Source: Nitrosomonas sp. (GTDB taxonomy: Bacteria > Pseudomonadota > Gammaproteobacteria > Burkholderiales > Nitrosomonadaceae). Taken from it: 50,016 nucleotides of DNA. The stretch spans positions 1-50,016 of the forward strand of contig NZ_JAIEME010000033.1 in assembly GCF_019752415.1 (NCBI RefSeq), read 5' to 3'. The notes beneath the pieces were generated by a model. The model was not told the DNA's origin, did no database searches, and saw only the letters and a list, made by a program, of their open reading frames with translations. Each line of letters opens with the position of its first letter. Positions within the stretch are counted from its first letter, which is position 1. Positions 9,060-17,898 of the stretch are shown here, piece after piece. Made by a program: the position numbers and the translations under genes.

Positions 9060-9473
9060 ATGCGACATTACGAAATAGTTTTTATTGTTCATCCTGATCA
9101 GAGTGAGCAAGTACCTGCAATGATCGAACGTTATCGCGGCATTGTAACCGCAAAAAATGGCACAATTCATCGCGTGGAAGATTGGGGGCGCCGCCAGCTT
9201 GCCTATCTGATTCAGAAAGTTCATAAAGCGCATTATGTATTAATGAATATTGAGTGCGATCAAGAAACTCTGAATGACTTAGATCACGCGTTTAAATTCA
9301 GTGATGCTATCCTGCGGCACTTAACCATCAAGACCAAGGGACCGGTCACAGAGCAGTCACCAATGATGCGCCAAGAAGAAAGATCCGGTTCTGCGAGCTT
9401 GCATGTCCCAGATGCAGTTGCTGATGAAGTAGAGCCTGATGAGGTGGCTGAAGAATCGAGCACCCCCGCATAA
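9060..9473 (+). CDS. rpsF: 30S ribosomal protein S6
   Basis: A 137-residue S6, which binds the central domain of 16S rRNA together with S18. The family pattern [19 protein letters not shown], then [21 protein letters not shown] and a C-terminal acidic tail ([12 protein letters not shown]), is clear. The ATG at 9060 is chosen because it begins this pattern and follows AAGGAATCT. An upstream frame extension to 9030 ([10 protein letters not shown]) includes the leader ribosome site and is rejected. It heads the rpsF-priB-rpsR-rplI operon; the acidic tail is longer than in short S6 versions. Confidence 0.96.
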   Translation: MRHYEIVFIVHPDQSEQVPAMIERYRGIVTAKNGTIHRVEDWGRRQLAYLIQKVHKAHYVLMNIECDQETLNDLDHAFKFSDAILRHLTIKTKGPVTEQSPMMRQEERSGSASLHVPDAVADEVEPDEVAEESSTPA

Positions 9474-9485
9474 ACTTAGTAGCAA

Positions 9486-9782
9486 TTGGATTGTAATCAA
9501 ACAATTATTTGTGGAAGGATAGCTAAGCTAGGGGTTTTGCGCTACACACCTGCTGGTGTTGCTGTGATTGAGTTTACAATCAATCATGTATCGCGACAAA
9601 AGGAAGCGGGCGTAGCTCGACAAATAATATTTGATATTCTTGCAGTAGCATTGGGACAACTGGCTTTGACTGTTGCCGAGTTTAAGATTAACAATACGGT
9701 TAAACTCACCGGATTTATCAATAGAAGAAGCCATTTGAATCATCAATTAGTATTGCATACCGATCATATAGAACTTATTTAA
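9486..9782 (+). CDS. priB: Primosomal replication protein N (PriB)
   Basis: A 98-residue OB-fold protein that binds single-stranded DNA and helps restart stalled replication forks with PriA. The pattern [21 protein letters not shown], then [12 protein letters not shown] and a C-terminal strand [10 protein letters not shown], is typical. Its place between rpsF and rpsR is the usual one in Beta- and Gammaproteobacteria. The start is probably the TTG at 9486, 12 bases after rpsF, since family alignment allows only one or two residues before CNQ. No good ribosome site is visible, so coupling to rpsF is likely. Confidence 0.9.
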   Translation: MDCNQTIICGRIAKLGVLRYTPAGVAVIEFTINHVSRQKEAGVARQIIFDILAVALGQLALTVAEFKINNTVKLTGFINRRSHLNHQLVLHTDHIELI

Positions 9783-9801
9783 TCAGTTAATAGGAATTAA
9801 A

Positions 9802-10083
9802 ATGGCACGTTTTACAAGACGTAAAGACAGTAAAGATAAAGAAAGAGAAAAAAAAGTTAATCGTCCTTTATTTAAGCGCAAAAAGTTTTGCCGTTTTACT
9901 GCGGAAGGCATAAAGAATGTTGATTATAAAGACATTGATATATTAAAAGACTTTGTGAATGAAAACGGGAAGATAATCCCGGCACGTATTACCGGTACGA
10001 CATCTTTTTATCAGCGCCAACTGGGTACAGCGATAGAGCGAGCTCGTTTTTTAGCATTATTACCTTACACTGATCGTCATTAA
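9802..10083 (+). CDS. rpsR: 30S ribosomal protein S18
   Basis: A 93-residue S18 that pairs with S6 on 16S rRNA. The signature [20 protein letters not shown] and the C-terminal [31 protein letters not shown] are intact. A very basic N-terminal stretch ([20 protein letters not shown]) precedes the core. AGGAATTAAA lies before the ATG. It sits 19 bases after priB and 11 bases before rplI. Confidence 0.97.
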   Translation: MARFTRRKDSKDKEREKKVNRPLFKRKKFCRFTAEGIKNVDYKDIDILKDFVNENGKIIPARITGTTSFYQRQLGTAIERARFLALLPYTDRH

Positions 10084-10094
10084 GGAGTAATGAT

Positions 10095-10550
10095 ATGCAG
10101 ATCATTCTGATGGAAAAGGTTGCCAATTTAGGTCAATTGGGTGACATTGTTAATGTTAAAAGCGGATTTGCGCGTAATTATCTGATCCCGCAAGGAAAGG
10201 CAAAACGTGCCACTGAACAGGCTATTGCGGAGTTTCAATCCAAACGTGCCGAACTTGAAAAAGTACAAGCAGCAGCTTTAGCGGCTGCTCAGGCAATGGC
10301 TGCGAAATTAGATGGATTATTAGTGCAAATTAGCCAGAAAGCCGGCAGCGATGGTAAATTGTTCGGTTCCGTGACTAATGCAAATATCGCTGAGGCACTC
10401 AGCGGGCAGGGTTTTGCAATTGAAAGAGCCATGATCCGTATGCCGAATGGTCAATTAAAACAAGTTGGCGATTATCCTTTGACAATTTCTCTGCACAGCG
10501 ATGTTTCAGCCCATATTACTGTTTCGGTATTAGGCGAGGCAATGCTCTGA
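10095..10550 (+). CDS. rplI: 50S ribosomal protein L9
   Basis: A 151-residue L9 of normal length, which binds 23S rRNA with its N-terminal domain and reaches out with a long helix. The N-terminal motif [19 protein letters not shown] and [13 protein letters not shown] are diagnostic. The middle helix ([18 protein letters not shown]) and the C-terminal domain follow. A strong AAGGAG lies 7 bases before the ATG. It is the last gene of the ribosomal operon and is followed by a clear terminator. Confidence 0.97.
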   Translation: MQIILMEKVANLGQLGDIVNVKSGFARNYLIPQGKAKRATEQAIAEFQSKRAELEKVQAAALAAAQAMAAKLDGLLVQISQKAGSDGKLFGSVTNANIAEALSGQGFAIERAMIRMPNGQLKQVGDYPLTISLHSDVSAHITVSVLGEAML

Positions 10551-10578
10551 TAGTGCAATTGTAAGCGCACTCGTTTTT

Positions 10579-10606
10579 AAAAAGGACTATTCCGGTAGTC
10601 CTTTTT
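10579..10606 (+). terminator. Rho-independent terminator after rplI
   Basis: AAAAAGGACTA pairs with TAGTCCTTTTT around a TTCCGG loop, and the right arm itself ends in a T-run. It lies about 30 bases after rplI and separates the ribosomal operon from dnaB. Confidence 0.85.
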
Positions 10607-10667
10607 CATTTGTTCTTCAGCAAGTGATAGAATCAAATATCACTGTTGTGCTTCTATACGGATACCC

Positions 10668-12053
10668 ATGGCGTCAACTCTCAGCATCAATCAGGATCAG
10701 CCCATAGATTCCTATAAAACGCCCCCTCACTCTATTGAAAGTGAGCAGTCTGTTTTGGGTGGATTGATGCTGGATAATCATGCCTGGGAGAAAGTCGCTG
10801 ATGTCATTACGGATAGCGATTTTTATCGGCAGGATCATCGTCTGATCTATCATCATATTTGTAAATTGATAGAACACAACAAACCCGCTGATGTCATCAC
10901 GGTGGCAGAATCCCTGGAAATATCGGCTGAGCTTCAGAAAATCGGCGGACTTGCCTATATTGGCGCCATTGTACAAAACACCCCTTCTGCGGCAAATATA
11001 AAACGCTATGCGGAAATTGTCCGTGAACGTTCAATTATGCGTAATCTGGCACAGATCGGTGTCCAGATCACGGATTCTGCATATAGTCCGGCCGGACGCT
11101 CTGCAGCGGATTTGCTCGATGAAGCTGAAAAGAAAGTCTTTGAAATTGCCGAAGAAGGCGCTCGCGGTAAAGAAGGTTTTATGGATATTCAACCGCTTCT
11201 GAAACAAGTGGTTGAAAGGATAGAGTTACTCTACAGTCAGGATAATCCAAGCAATGTTACCGGCATTGCTTCGGGCTTTCACGACCTTGATCAAAAGACA
11301 TCCGGATTTCAACCTGGAGATCTGATCATAGTGGCGGGTCGGCCATCCATGGGTAAAACGGCCTTCTCACTGAATATTGCCGAGCATGTTGCGCTGGAAT
11401 TGCACAAACCGGTCGCCGTGTTCAGTATGGAAATGGGAGGGGCCCAACTTGCCATGCGTATGCTGGGATCGGTCGGAAAGCTGGATCAGCATAAGGTACG
11501 TACCGGCCGCCTGGAAGATGCGGATTGGCCCAAGTTGACGCATGCGTTAGGCAAACTGAACGAAGCGCCGATTTTCATTGATGAATCTGCGGCACTGAAT
11601 GCTTTGGAACTCAGGGCACGCGCCAGGCGGCTCTACCGCCAGCATGGGGAACTGGGTCTGATTGTGGTGGACTATTTGCAGCTCATGTCTTCCAGCAGCC
11701 AAGGGGAGAATCGCGCCACGGAAATTTCAGAAATATCGCGCGCATTAAAAGGATTGGCCAAAGAATTGAAAGTGCCGGTCATCGCGTTATCTCAGCTTAA
11801 TCGCAGTCTTGAGCAACGCCCCAACAAGCGTCCGGTTATGTCGGATTTGCGCGAATCTGGTGCGATCGAACAAGACGCCGATGTCATTCTTTTTATTTAC
11901 CGGGATGAAGTGTATAACCCGGATTCTCCAGACAAAGGTATTGCAGAAATTATCATTGGTAAACAGCGTAATGGCCCGATCGGAAAAGTCGATTTAACTT
12001 TCCTGGGTGAATATACCCGTTTTGAAAGCCATGCCCGCCCAGAATATTATTAA
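10668..12053 (+). CDS. dnaB: Replicative DNA helicase DnaB
   Basis: A 461-residue hexameric helicase that unwinds DNA at the replication fork and recruits primase. The N-terminal helical domain starts at HSIESEQSVLGGLML. The RecA-like domain has Walker A in GRPSMGKTAF (about residue 225), Walker B in LIVVDYLQLM, and the LSQLNRSLEQR and DLRESGAIEQDAD motifs. There is no intein. Length is normal. It is separated from rplI by a terminator and so probably has its own promoter. The downstream lipoprotein gene overlaps its last 23 bases in another frame. Confidence 0.97.
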   Translation: MASTLSINQDQPIDSYKTPPHSIESEQSVLGGLMLDNHAWEKVADVITDSDFYRQDHRLIYHHICKLIEHNKPADVITVAESLEISAELQKIGGLAYIGAIVQNTPSAANIKRYAEIVRERSIMRNLAQIGVQITDSAYSPAGRSAADLLDEAEKKVFEIAEEGARGKEGFMDIQPLLKQVVERIELLYSQDNPSNVTGIASGFHDLDQKTSGFQPGDLIIVAGRPSMGKTAFSLNIAEHVALELHKPVAVFSMEMGGAQLAMRMLGSVGKLDQHKVRTGRLEDADWPKLTHALGKLNEAPIFIDESAALNALELRARARRLYRQHGELGLIVVDYLQLMSSSSQGENRATEISEISRALKGLAKELKVPVIALSQLNRSLEQRPNKRPVMSDLRESGAIEQDADVILFIYRDEVYNPDSPDKGIAEIIIGKQRNGPIGKVDLTFLGEYTRFESHARPEYY

Positions 12054-13260
12054 CTGGATCTTTTCGCGGTATTTGCTGCGATTGTTACCGTGCGTCTTGA
12101 TCCTGGGTGTCCTTACCGGTTGTGTCTCACCGATGGCGCTGAATCGCGCCGTAATCGCTTATGATGATGCCGTCACTGACGCCATATCGCAACAGTTACT
12201 GATCAATATCGTGCGTGCGCATCACCGCCATCCGGTTCATTTCACCGGCGTTTCAAATATTGCAGCCACTTTCACCTTCCATGCGAATGCCGGTGCGACA
12301 CCCGCATTGGGAGGGCTAGCCGGAGCGACCATGTTACCGATTTTTGGCGGTGGTGTTTCAGAAAGTCCCACCATCAGTATCGTTCCGATAGAAGGAGAAG
12401 ATTTCACCAAGCGGTTGCTTACGCCGTTTCCACAAAGCAAATTGACGTTGCTGCTGCGTCAGCGCTTTGATGTCGACCTGTTATTACGGATGATGGCGCA
12501 GGAAGTGCGTTTGCTAAATGTTGCCGAGCAGCATAGCAGTTACCGCAATAGCCCGTCAGATAAAACCGGTTACGAGATGTTTCGTCGCGTGGTACTGCAT
12601 CTTTCTGCGATTCAAGATAAAAATGAATTATATGTAGAACCCTTGCCGCTCATACAAACCTGGACCATCCCGGCTAACTCAATTGCAGCCGAAGGCTTCC
12701 AGGCGCTGCAAAAAGAATTTGTTGTACGCTACAACACGGAAGACAATACCTATACGCTGCGTAAACAAGTACCGGGGCCGACTTTAATCACCAACCACGA
12801 TCCCAGCACGCTAACTGATGCAGAACGTGAGGCGTTGCATGATCTGGCGGGAGACTGGAATGTCAGCGATATTGCTTTTGATATCCGGCCCGACCACTAC
12901 GGCGGGGAATGGCCTATCAGCGGTGTTTTCCGGCTAAGGAGTTTTCACTCAATTCTCGGTTTTCTCGGCAAAGCACTCGGTGAAGAGCCGGGATATCACG
13001 TCGAAAAAGATCCAAGAACACCGCCGATACTCTGGAACGAGAATCCTGACCGGACTATGGAGTTTGTGGTTTCAAACGCAACGCCTGCAGATGTCGATTT
13101 CTCAATCCGTTGGAATGATGGCCAGTATTATGCGGTGAATACCAAAGGCCCTTACGCCCGCTGGAACCGCGATGCCTTCCAGTTATTGTTCCTGTTGTTC
13201 CAAATGACCGTCACCGACATTCCGCGTGTCGGTGTGCCGAGTATTACGATCGCCAAGTAG
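12031..13260 (+). CDS. Conserved hypothetical lipoprotein
   Basis: A 409-residue predicted outer-membrane or periplasmic lipoprotein of unknown function. The chosen ATG at 12031 (MPAQNIINWIF) gives a signal segment RYLLRLLPCVLILGVLTGC with a good lipobox; a GTG at 12007 would add eight residues. The mature N-terminus, NRAVIAYDDAVTDAISQQLLINIVRA, recalls a widespread uncharacterised family in Proteobacteria. A Gly/Ala-rich stretch follows, then a region with aromatic and charged residues that looks globular. The start lies inside the dnaB coding region with a 23-base overlap, so coupled translation is likely. Confidence 0.7.
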   Translation: MPAQNIINWIFSRYLLRLLPCVLILGVLTGCVSPMALNRAVIAYDDAVTDAISQQLLINIVRAHHRHPVHFTGVSNIAATFTFHANAGATPALGGLAGATMLPIFGGGVSESPTISIVPIEGEDFTKRLLTPFPQSKLTLLLRQRFDVDLLLRMMAQEVRLLNVAEQHSSYRNSPSDKTGYEMFRRVVLHLSAIQDKNELYVEPLPLIQTWTIPANSIAAEGFQALQKEFVVRYNTEDNTYTLRKQVPGPTLITNHDPSTLTDAEREALHDLAGDWNVSDIAFDIRPDHYGGEWPISGVFRLRSFHSILGFLGKALGEEPGYHVEKDPRTPPILWNENPDRTMEFVVSNATPADVDFSIRWNDGQYYAVNTKGPYARWNRDAFQLLFLLFQMTVTDIPRVGVPSITIAK

Positions 13261-13262
13261 TT

Positions 13263-13361
13263 TTTAGGGAAACCCTGAGTAATCTGTATTTGTCATTCCG
13301 AACGCAGTGAGGAATCTTCGGTAATCAACCCGATAGATTTCTCGCTATGCTCGAAATGGGG
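13263..13361. repeat. Partial MITE end and inverted dispersed repeat
   Basis: TTTAGGGAAACCCTGAGTAAT at 13263-13283 resembles the end of the MITE family seen at 4870 and 13869, but no matching right end follows. From 13291 a second repeat reads TGTCATTCCGAACGCAGTGA and continues to GGAATCT; its inverted partner AGATTTCTCGCTATGCTCGA lies at 13335-13354. This inverted arrangement is common in dispersed bacterial repeats. The IS6-type element begins where the second arm ends. Confidence 0.6.
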
Positions 13362-13432
13362 TTCTGTCGCATTAAGCGCAAAAACGCATATTTCGGATGA
13401 GCTGACATACCATCCCTTTAAACTAGGCGGAT

Positions 13433-14224
13433 TTATTCTGCCAGCGCATAAAATTGCTCAGCAAAAGACATCTTGTCAGCTCCCTCCATCATCATCTGAC
13501 CTTTGCGAATCATGTGCATTAGTTCGATACCAGCCAAGATGTTTTTAGCTGATTGAAAAGATTTGAATCCGAGCATTGGCTTCGTTATTCGCTTCACTGC
13601 TCGATGATCTTGTTCCACAATATTATTGAGATATTTGACCTGACGAACCACCATGGGCTTCTCTCTGTTGGCATTGATCTCATCAATCGCCGCTTTATTG
13701 GCGCCACTTTTATCCATCGTGACCTTTTCAGGAACGCCATTGGCTTGCATGGCTTTGTCAAAGAAGTGTTTAGCAGCGGCCTTATCGCGCTTGGTCGTTA
13801 ATAGAAAGTCGATCGTTTTGCCATCCCTGTCTACAGCGCGATAGAGCTATTTCCAAACGCCTTTCACTTTAAGGAAACTCTGATTAAGTCCTTCGGCAGG
13901 CTTAGGACGAACGGTAATATATTGATTACGTTCGTGGTGAGCTTGTCGAACCATGAATGTAATCAACTTAATCAGAGATTCCTTAATGTAAGTCTCGTCC
14001 ATCCGCCAGCTTCCACCAACCGGGCGCTTATACTTTCTGAAAATCTTTTCCAGTAATGATAGAAACCGGATCGCCCAACGGCTCACTGTAGAATGGTCAA
14101 CCGTAACACCACGCTCCTCCATCATTTCTTCTAGGTGTCGGGAACTTAACGGATACGCCGCGTACCAACGGATGCAGACCAGAATCACCTCAATCGGAAA
14201 TCGCATTCCATTTACAACCGGCAT
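13433..14224 (-). pseudogene. IS6-family transposase with MITE insertion and nonsense codon
   Basis: The N-terminal part (MPVVNGMRFPIEVILVCIRW, then the helix-turn-helix region HSTVSRWAIRF and WRMDETYIK with the first catalytic Asp) reads from 14224. A 114-bp MITE then adds 38 in-frame codons. The original frame resumes at VKGVWK but meets TAG at about 13848 where a Tyr codon is expected. The remainder, LYRAVDRDGKTIDFLLTTKRD, then TMDKSGANKAA with the second Asp, and VEQDHRAVKRI with the Glu, continues in the same frame to 13433. All DDE residues survive, but no full product can be made. Confidence 0.9.
13869..13986. repeat. MITE-like element B inside the IS6 transposase
   Basis: Inverted ends TTAAGGAAACTCTGATTAA (13869-13887) and TTAATCAGAGATTCCTTAA (13968-13986) bound the copy. 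Removing one TTAA plus the interior rejoins the transposase codons as T-Y-I-K-V, so the duplicated target is TTAA (or TA, if the end is AGGAA) and the net insert is 114 bp. The middle holds a further palindrome-like repeat, with CGAACGGT and CGTTCGTGGTGAGCTTGTCG. It is related to element A at 4870 by its ends but differs in the middle. Confidence 0.88.
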
Positions 14225-14297
14225 GTAACCTCACCATTTTTCGACGTCAACAGTCTACACGAATGTATCGATGACCTCGCTTAATGCGACAGAACCC

Positions 14298-14475
14298 TTG
14301 CTGGTAGGCGCGATCCAAATTCTTGCTGCGCGATCTCTGATTTCATTCCAAGCCAGTGCCATGCGTTCCTCAATGTTGTCTGTGACGATTTTGCCAGGCC
14401 CGATTCTACGTGATCCACCGGGAACGTTAAAGCATCGCTTGTGGTATGATTTTCGATCATCACTGGAGTATTGAA
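14298..14475. other. Intergenic segment between the IS6 element and the dehydrogenase
   Basis: A minus-strand frame through this stretch reads NIEERMALAWNEIRDRAARIW and runs into the IS end, so it could be the cut-off end of a gene lost to the insertion. I do not recognise it and cannot tell it from chance. A TATGAT box near 14445 may be part of the dehydrogenase promoter, but no good -35 goes with it. Confidence 0.3.
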
Positions 14476-15444
14476 ATGCGCGCTGTTTTTCTGGATTTTG
14501 GTTCCGTAACCCGCGGCGATATGGATTGCGCGGCATTGGAGCGGGCGATATCGCCATGGCAGTACTATCACGATTCTTCCGAGCAAGAAGTGTTGGAACG
14601 AATCCGCATGGCGGAGGTGATTGTCAGCAACAAGGTGTTTGTCAGCCGCACAACGATCGCTGCGGCGAAGCATCTGAAACTCATTTGCGTGGCGGCGACC
14701 GGGTACAACAATGTTGACCTCGTGGCCGCCGCCGAGCGCAACATTCCGGTATGCAACGTGCGCGGTTACGCCACGCCTTCGGTGGTGCAGCATGTGTTCA
14801 TGCTGATGCTGAATCTGGCGCGCCATTTCGTCGACTATCAGGAACTGGTGCAACGCGGTGGCTGGCAAGAGAGCCGGTTTTTCTGTCCGCTGGATTTCGG
14901 CATTCAGGAGTTATCCGGAAAAACACTGGGGATCATCGGCTACGGCGAATTGGGTCATGCCGTGGCGCAAATCGCGCAAGCATTCGGCATGCAGGTGCTG
15001 ATTGCGGAACACAAAGGTAAACCGCCGCGCTCCGGCAGAATGGCATTTGACGATGTGTTCCAGCAGGCGGATTTTATTACGCTGCATTGTCCTTTTTCGT
15101 CAGAAACCCATCATCTGATCAGCCGCCGGGAATTGGAGTTGATGAAACCTTCCGCGTATCTGATCAACACCGCGCGCGGCAAGCTGGTGCATGAAGCGGA
15201 TTTGCTGCATTGCTTGTCCACAGGCCGGATTGCAGGTGCGGCCATCGATGTGATACAGGAAGAACCGCCGGGCAAGGATAACCCGATACTACAGCAACAA
15301 CCGGAAAACCTGATTATCACGCCGCATGTCGCCTGGGCCAGCCGCGAATCCAGACAACGGCTATTAGATCAATTGGCAGGTAACATTAAAAACTTTTTTC
15401 AGCAGAAACCTTTTAATCAAATTACCGATGCGTTGGGTCAGTGA
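14476..15444 (+). CDS. D-isomer-specific 2-hydroxyacid dehydrogenase (glycerate dehydrogenase-like)
   Basis: A 322-residue NAD-dependent enzyme that interconverts 2-hydroxy- and 2-keto-acids; hydroxypyruvate/glycerate is the likeliest pair. The Rossmann motif GIIGYGELGHAVAQIAQAFGM lies near residues 153-173. The catalytic Arg is in NTARGKLVHE, Glu in IQEEPP and His in TPHVAWAS. The start is the ATG at 14476, with GGAG 8 bases upstream and the first strand MRAVFLDFGSV immediately following. An upstream frame to 14446 lacks a ribosome site. The SMR gene follows after 31 bases, possibly in the same transcript. The hprA symbol would fit but substrate is not proven. Confidence 0.88.
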   Translation: MRAVFLDFGSVTRGDMDCAALERAISPWQYYHDSSEQEVLERIRMAEVIVSNKVFVSRTTIAAAKHLKLICVAATGYNNVDLVAAAERNIPVCNVRGYATPSVVQHVFMLMLNLARHFVDYQELVQRGGWQESRFFCPLDFGIQELSGKTLGIIGYGELGHAVAQIAQAFGMQVLIAEHKGKPPRSGRMAFDDVFQQADFITLHCPFSSETHHLISRRELELMKPSAYLINTARGKLVHEADLLHCLSTGRIAGAAIDVIQEEPPGKDNPILQQQPENLIITPHVAWASRESRQRLLDQLAGNIKNFFQQKPFNQITDALGQ

Positions 15445-15475
15445 CCTGTTACCGCAAAACACTGGAGTTATTACA

Positions 15476-15808
15476 ATGCAGCACTGGATTTTTCTTTCTA
15501 TCGCGATTGTCAGCGAAGTGATTGCGACTTCATGCCTGAAAGCGGCCGAGGGATTTACCCGCTTCTGGCCGTCGCTGGTGGTTGTGGTTGGCTATTTGCT
15601 GGCTTTTTATTTACTTTCCTTGACGCTTAAAACCATTCCGATCGGCGTAGCGTATGCGATCTGGTCCGGCATCGGAATAGTATTGATCGCGCTGAGCGGC
15701 TGGCTTTTTCTCGGACAATCGCTGGATACCCCCGCCGTGATCGGCCTAACCCTGATCGTTGCGGGGGTGATTGTTATTAATGTGTTTTCCCGTACCGTTG
15801 CGCACTGA
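15476..15808 (+). CDS. Small multidrug resistance (SMR) family transporter
   Basis: A 110-residue inner-membrane protein with four hydrophobic helices, the normal SMR size. The essential glutamate of the first helix is E14 in IAIVSEVIATSCLKAAEGFT. GVAYAIWSGIGIVLIALSGWLFLGQ in helix three is the family signature. Such proteins act as dual-topology dimers that exchange protons for cationic drugs (EmrE type) or guanidinium (Gdx type). The sequence features KAAEGFTRF and VAYAIWSG fit the drug-efflux type somewhat better, but this is not settled. The ATG at 15476 follows TGGAGTTATTACA. Confidence 0.92.
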   Translation: MQHWIFLSIAIVSEVIATSCLKAAEGFTRFWPSLVVVVGYLLAFYLLSLTLKTIPIGVAYAIWSGIGIVLIALSGWLFLGQSLDTPAVIGLTLIVAGVIVINVFSRTVAH

Positions 15809-15943
15809 TTCAGCGGAAAAGCTAAGTGCAAGGTTTCTTCACATTATCGCAGAATATGCGCCTAATATGACAAGTTGTCTTGAATAGGTGGCTGAAGACC
15901 GCTATCTTAACGCCCTGTGTGTTTCTAATGAAGACCTATCAGT

Positions 15944-16492
15944 ATGAGTAAAGCATTTACCAAGGAAAGCGAGGACGACGACGAGCTTGACGGAACGCCG
16001 AAATTACCGCAAGGCCTGAAGAACTATATTACCCCGGCTGGACATCAGCGATTGAAAGACGAGTTCGATCAGTTATGGAAAGTGGAACGCCCCGAGTTAG
16101 TTAAAACCATTACTTGGGCGGCTTCCAATGGTGATCGTTCGGAAAATGGCGATTATATTTATGGTAAAAGGCGCTTGCGTGAAATTGATCGCCGTCTGCG
16201 TTTCTTATCCAAACGTCTGGAAAATGCTGAAGTGGTCGACCCTGGCCAGCGCGGTGAATGCGATCAGGTGTTCTTCGGCGCCACCGTGACCGTCTGCAAT
16301 GCGCAAGGGGATGAACATACCTACAGTATCGTCGGCCTGGACGAGGTAGATCCCGGTCGCGGCCGTATCAGTTGGATTTCCCCATTGGCTAAGGCGCTGC
16401 TCAAAGCGCGTGAGGGGGATACGGTGAGGCTGCACACACCGGGCGGCGTGGCAGAACTGGAAGTGGTGGAAATTTGTTACAAAGCGTTATGA
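15944..16492 (+). CDS. greB: Transcription elongation factor GreB
   Basis: A 182-residue Gre factor that enters the RNA polymerase secondary channel and stimulates cleavage of backtracked RNA. The N-terminal coiled coil carries the acidic tip in NGDRSENGDYIYGKRRLREIDRR, and the C-terminal FKBP-like domain has GATVTV and DEVDPGRGRISWISPLAKALL. WxSPLAKAL and the insert LDGTPKLPQGLKNYITPAG mark it as GreB and not GreA. It is encoded alone between the SMR gene and a hypothetical gene. Confidence 0.95.
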   Translation: MSKAFTKESEDDDELDGTPKLPQGLKNYITPAGHQRLKDEFDQLWKVERPELVKTITWAASNGDRSENGDYIYGKRRLREIDRRLRFLSKRLENAEVVDPGQRGECDQVFFGATVTVCNAQGDEHTYSIVGLDEVDPGRGRISWISPLAKALLKAREGDTVRLHTPGGVAELEVVEICYKAL

Positions 16493-16573
16493 GAATTAAT
16501 TGTCACCACCATTGCGATTGACTCCTATTACTGACCTGACTGTTCAGTATTCATAAATCTCTGGGGATCTGGA

Positions 16574-17839
16574 TTGATAAGATTCATCGCCTTTACATTC
16601 CTGTTGCTGCTGATCGCGGCCCCATTTGTGCTTGCCGGAATCCTTCATCTGGCGATGGCCGAGCAGCCCACGGTCAACCGTGCCGCAGAATTCACGCCGG
16701 TGCATATCGAGCGCGCCAAGCACATCATTAAAACGAATGATCCGCGCACGATGAAACCAGGTGTGCTGCGTACATTTACACTTTCGCAGGAAGAGGTTGA
16801 CCTGACCATCAATTATCTTGCTAGCCACTATGCACGAGGCAGTTCTCGTATTATGCTACAGCCGGGCAAGGTGGAGTTCTACGCGAGCTTCGAACTTCCG
16901 CCCAATCCCTTTGGACGATTTCTGAACATCTCGGCAGTGCTGCATGAAACCGATGGGCTTCCAGTCTTTGATCAACTGCAGATCGGACAGTTATCGGTTC
17001 CGGGGTGGCTTGCAGATACGTTGCTCGAATACGCGCTAAAACTACTCAGCGTGCGTGAAGAGTACCAAATCGTGAGTGACACCATTAAGAAAATCAGTGT
17101 TGCGGATGGTCGATTCACCGTAACCTATGACTGGCAGGCAGACCTGCCGGATCGAATCAGAAGTATCCTGCTGCCGCACGAAGAACAGGCGCGATTGAAG
17201 GCTTATCAGGAGAGACTTGCCGAGAACGTCCGCAGCGGCTCCTCAGGTACGGCCGAGATGACGCTTGCAGATGTGATGGCGCCACTGTTCAGATTCGCCG
17301 CCGAACGCTCTGCAAATGGCGATGCCGTGGCGGAAAACCGTGCTGCAATCGTGGTGCTGGCGTTCTTTGTGAATGGTAAGGGGCTTAGGGTCATCGTGCC
17401 TGCTGCGCGAGACTGGCCACAACCACAATCACGCAGGGTGTTGTTGGACGGACGTGAGGATTTTTCTCAGCACTTTACGATATCCGCAGCGATCGCCGCC
17501 AATGCCGCCGCGCCGCTCTCGGATGCCATTGGGCTTTACAAAGAAATCGACGATTCACGCAGTGGCAGCGGGTTCAGCTTTAACGACGTTGCTGCCGACC
17601 GTGCTGGCACGCGCTTTGGCGAACTTGCAGTGAGCAACAAAGAATCTGCGCTGAAATTGCAGCGTCAGGTTGACGCAGGTATCCGCGATTCAGATATCCT
17701 GCCGAGAGTCGCGGATCTGCCGGAATTCATGCCGGAGACCGAGTTTAAGAAACGCTTTGGCGGCATCGACTCGCCCGCTTATAAACACATGATGGATGAT
17801 ATCGAAAGACGCATTGCCGCTTTGCCATTGTATTTCTGA
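16574..17839 (+). CDS. Conserved hypothetical exported or membrane-anchored protein
   Basis: A 421-residue protein with one N-terminal hydrophobic segment (IAFTFLLLLIAAPFVLAGILHL, residues 4-25), acting either as a signal peptide or an anchor. The rest looks soluble and periplasmic, with several Arg/Glu-rich helices and a characteristic end, DSPAYKHMMDDIERRIAALP. I recall this C-terminal pattern from uncharacterised proteobacterial proteins but know no function. The start is the TTG at 16574, preceded by GGGGATCTGGA, since no ATG lies before the hydrophobic segment. greB is upstream by 81 bases. Confidence 0.7.
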   Translation: MIRFIAFTFLLLLIAAPFVLAGILHLAMAEQPTVNRAAEFTPVHIERAKHIIKTNDPRTMKPGVLRTFTLSQEEVDLTINYLASHYARGSSRIMLQPGKVEFYASFELPPNPFGRFLNISAVLHETDGLPVFDQLQIGQLSVPGWLADTLLEYALKLLSVREEYQIVSDTIKKISVADGRFTVTYDWQADLPDRIRSILLPHEEQARLKAYQERLAENVRSGSSGTAEMTLADVMAPLFRFAAERSANGDAVAENRAAIVVLAFFVNGKGLRVIVPAARDWPQPQSRRVLLDGREDFSQHFTISAAIAANAAAPLSDAIGLYKEIDDSRSGSGFSFNDVAADRAGTRFGELAVSNKESALKLQRQVDAGIRDSDILPRVADLPEFMPETEFKKRFGGIDSPAYKHMMDDIERRIAALPLYF

Positions 17840-17898
17840 TTGGGAATGTATCCAGATAGAATGCGAGCATATCGCGTTGTTTCTTTCTATCTTGCAAA

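Larger units (their letters stand above)
13359..14297 (-). mobile_element. IS6 (IS26-like) family element, inactive
   Basis: The ends are perfect 20-bp inverted repeats, GGGTTCTGTCGCATTAAGCG at 13359-13378 and its complement at 14278-14297. The GGTTCTGT-type start is characteristic of the IS6 family. The span is 939 bp; removing the 114-bp MITE insertion gives 825 bp, the normal IS6 size. The transposase gene is broken. The flanking octamers, TCGAAATG on the left and TTGCTGGT on the right, do not match, so the usual 8-bp target duplication is absent; this suggests a later rearrangement at one side. Confidence 0.85.

Noticed and set aside
14281..14868. 195-codon minus-strand frame opposite the dehydrogenase
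   Set aside because: Runs through the inverted repeat of the IS and against a gene with intact Rossmann and catalytic motifs; His/Arg-rich shadow composition.
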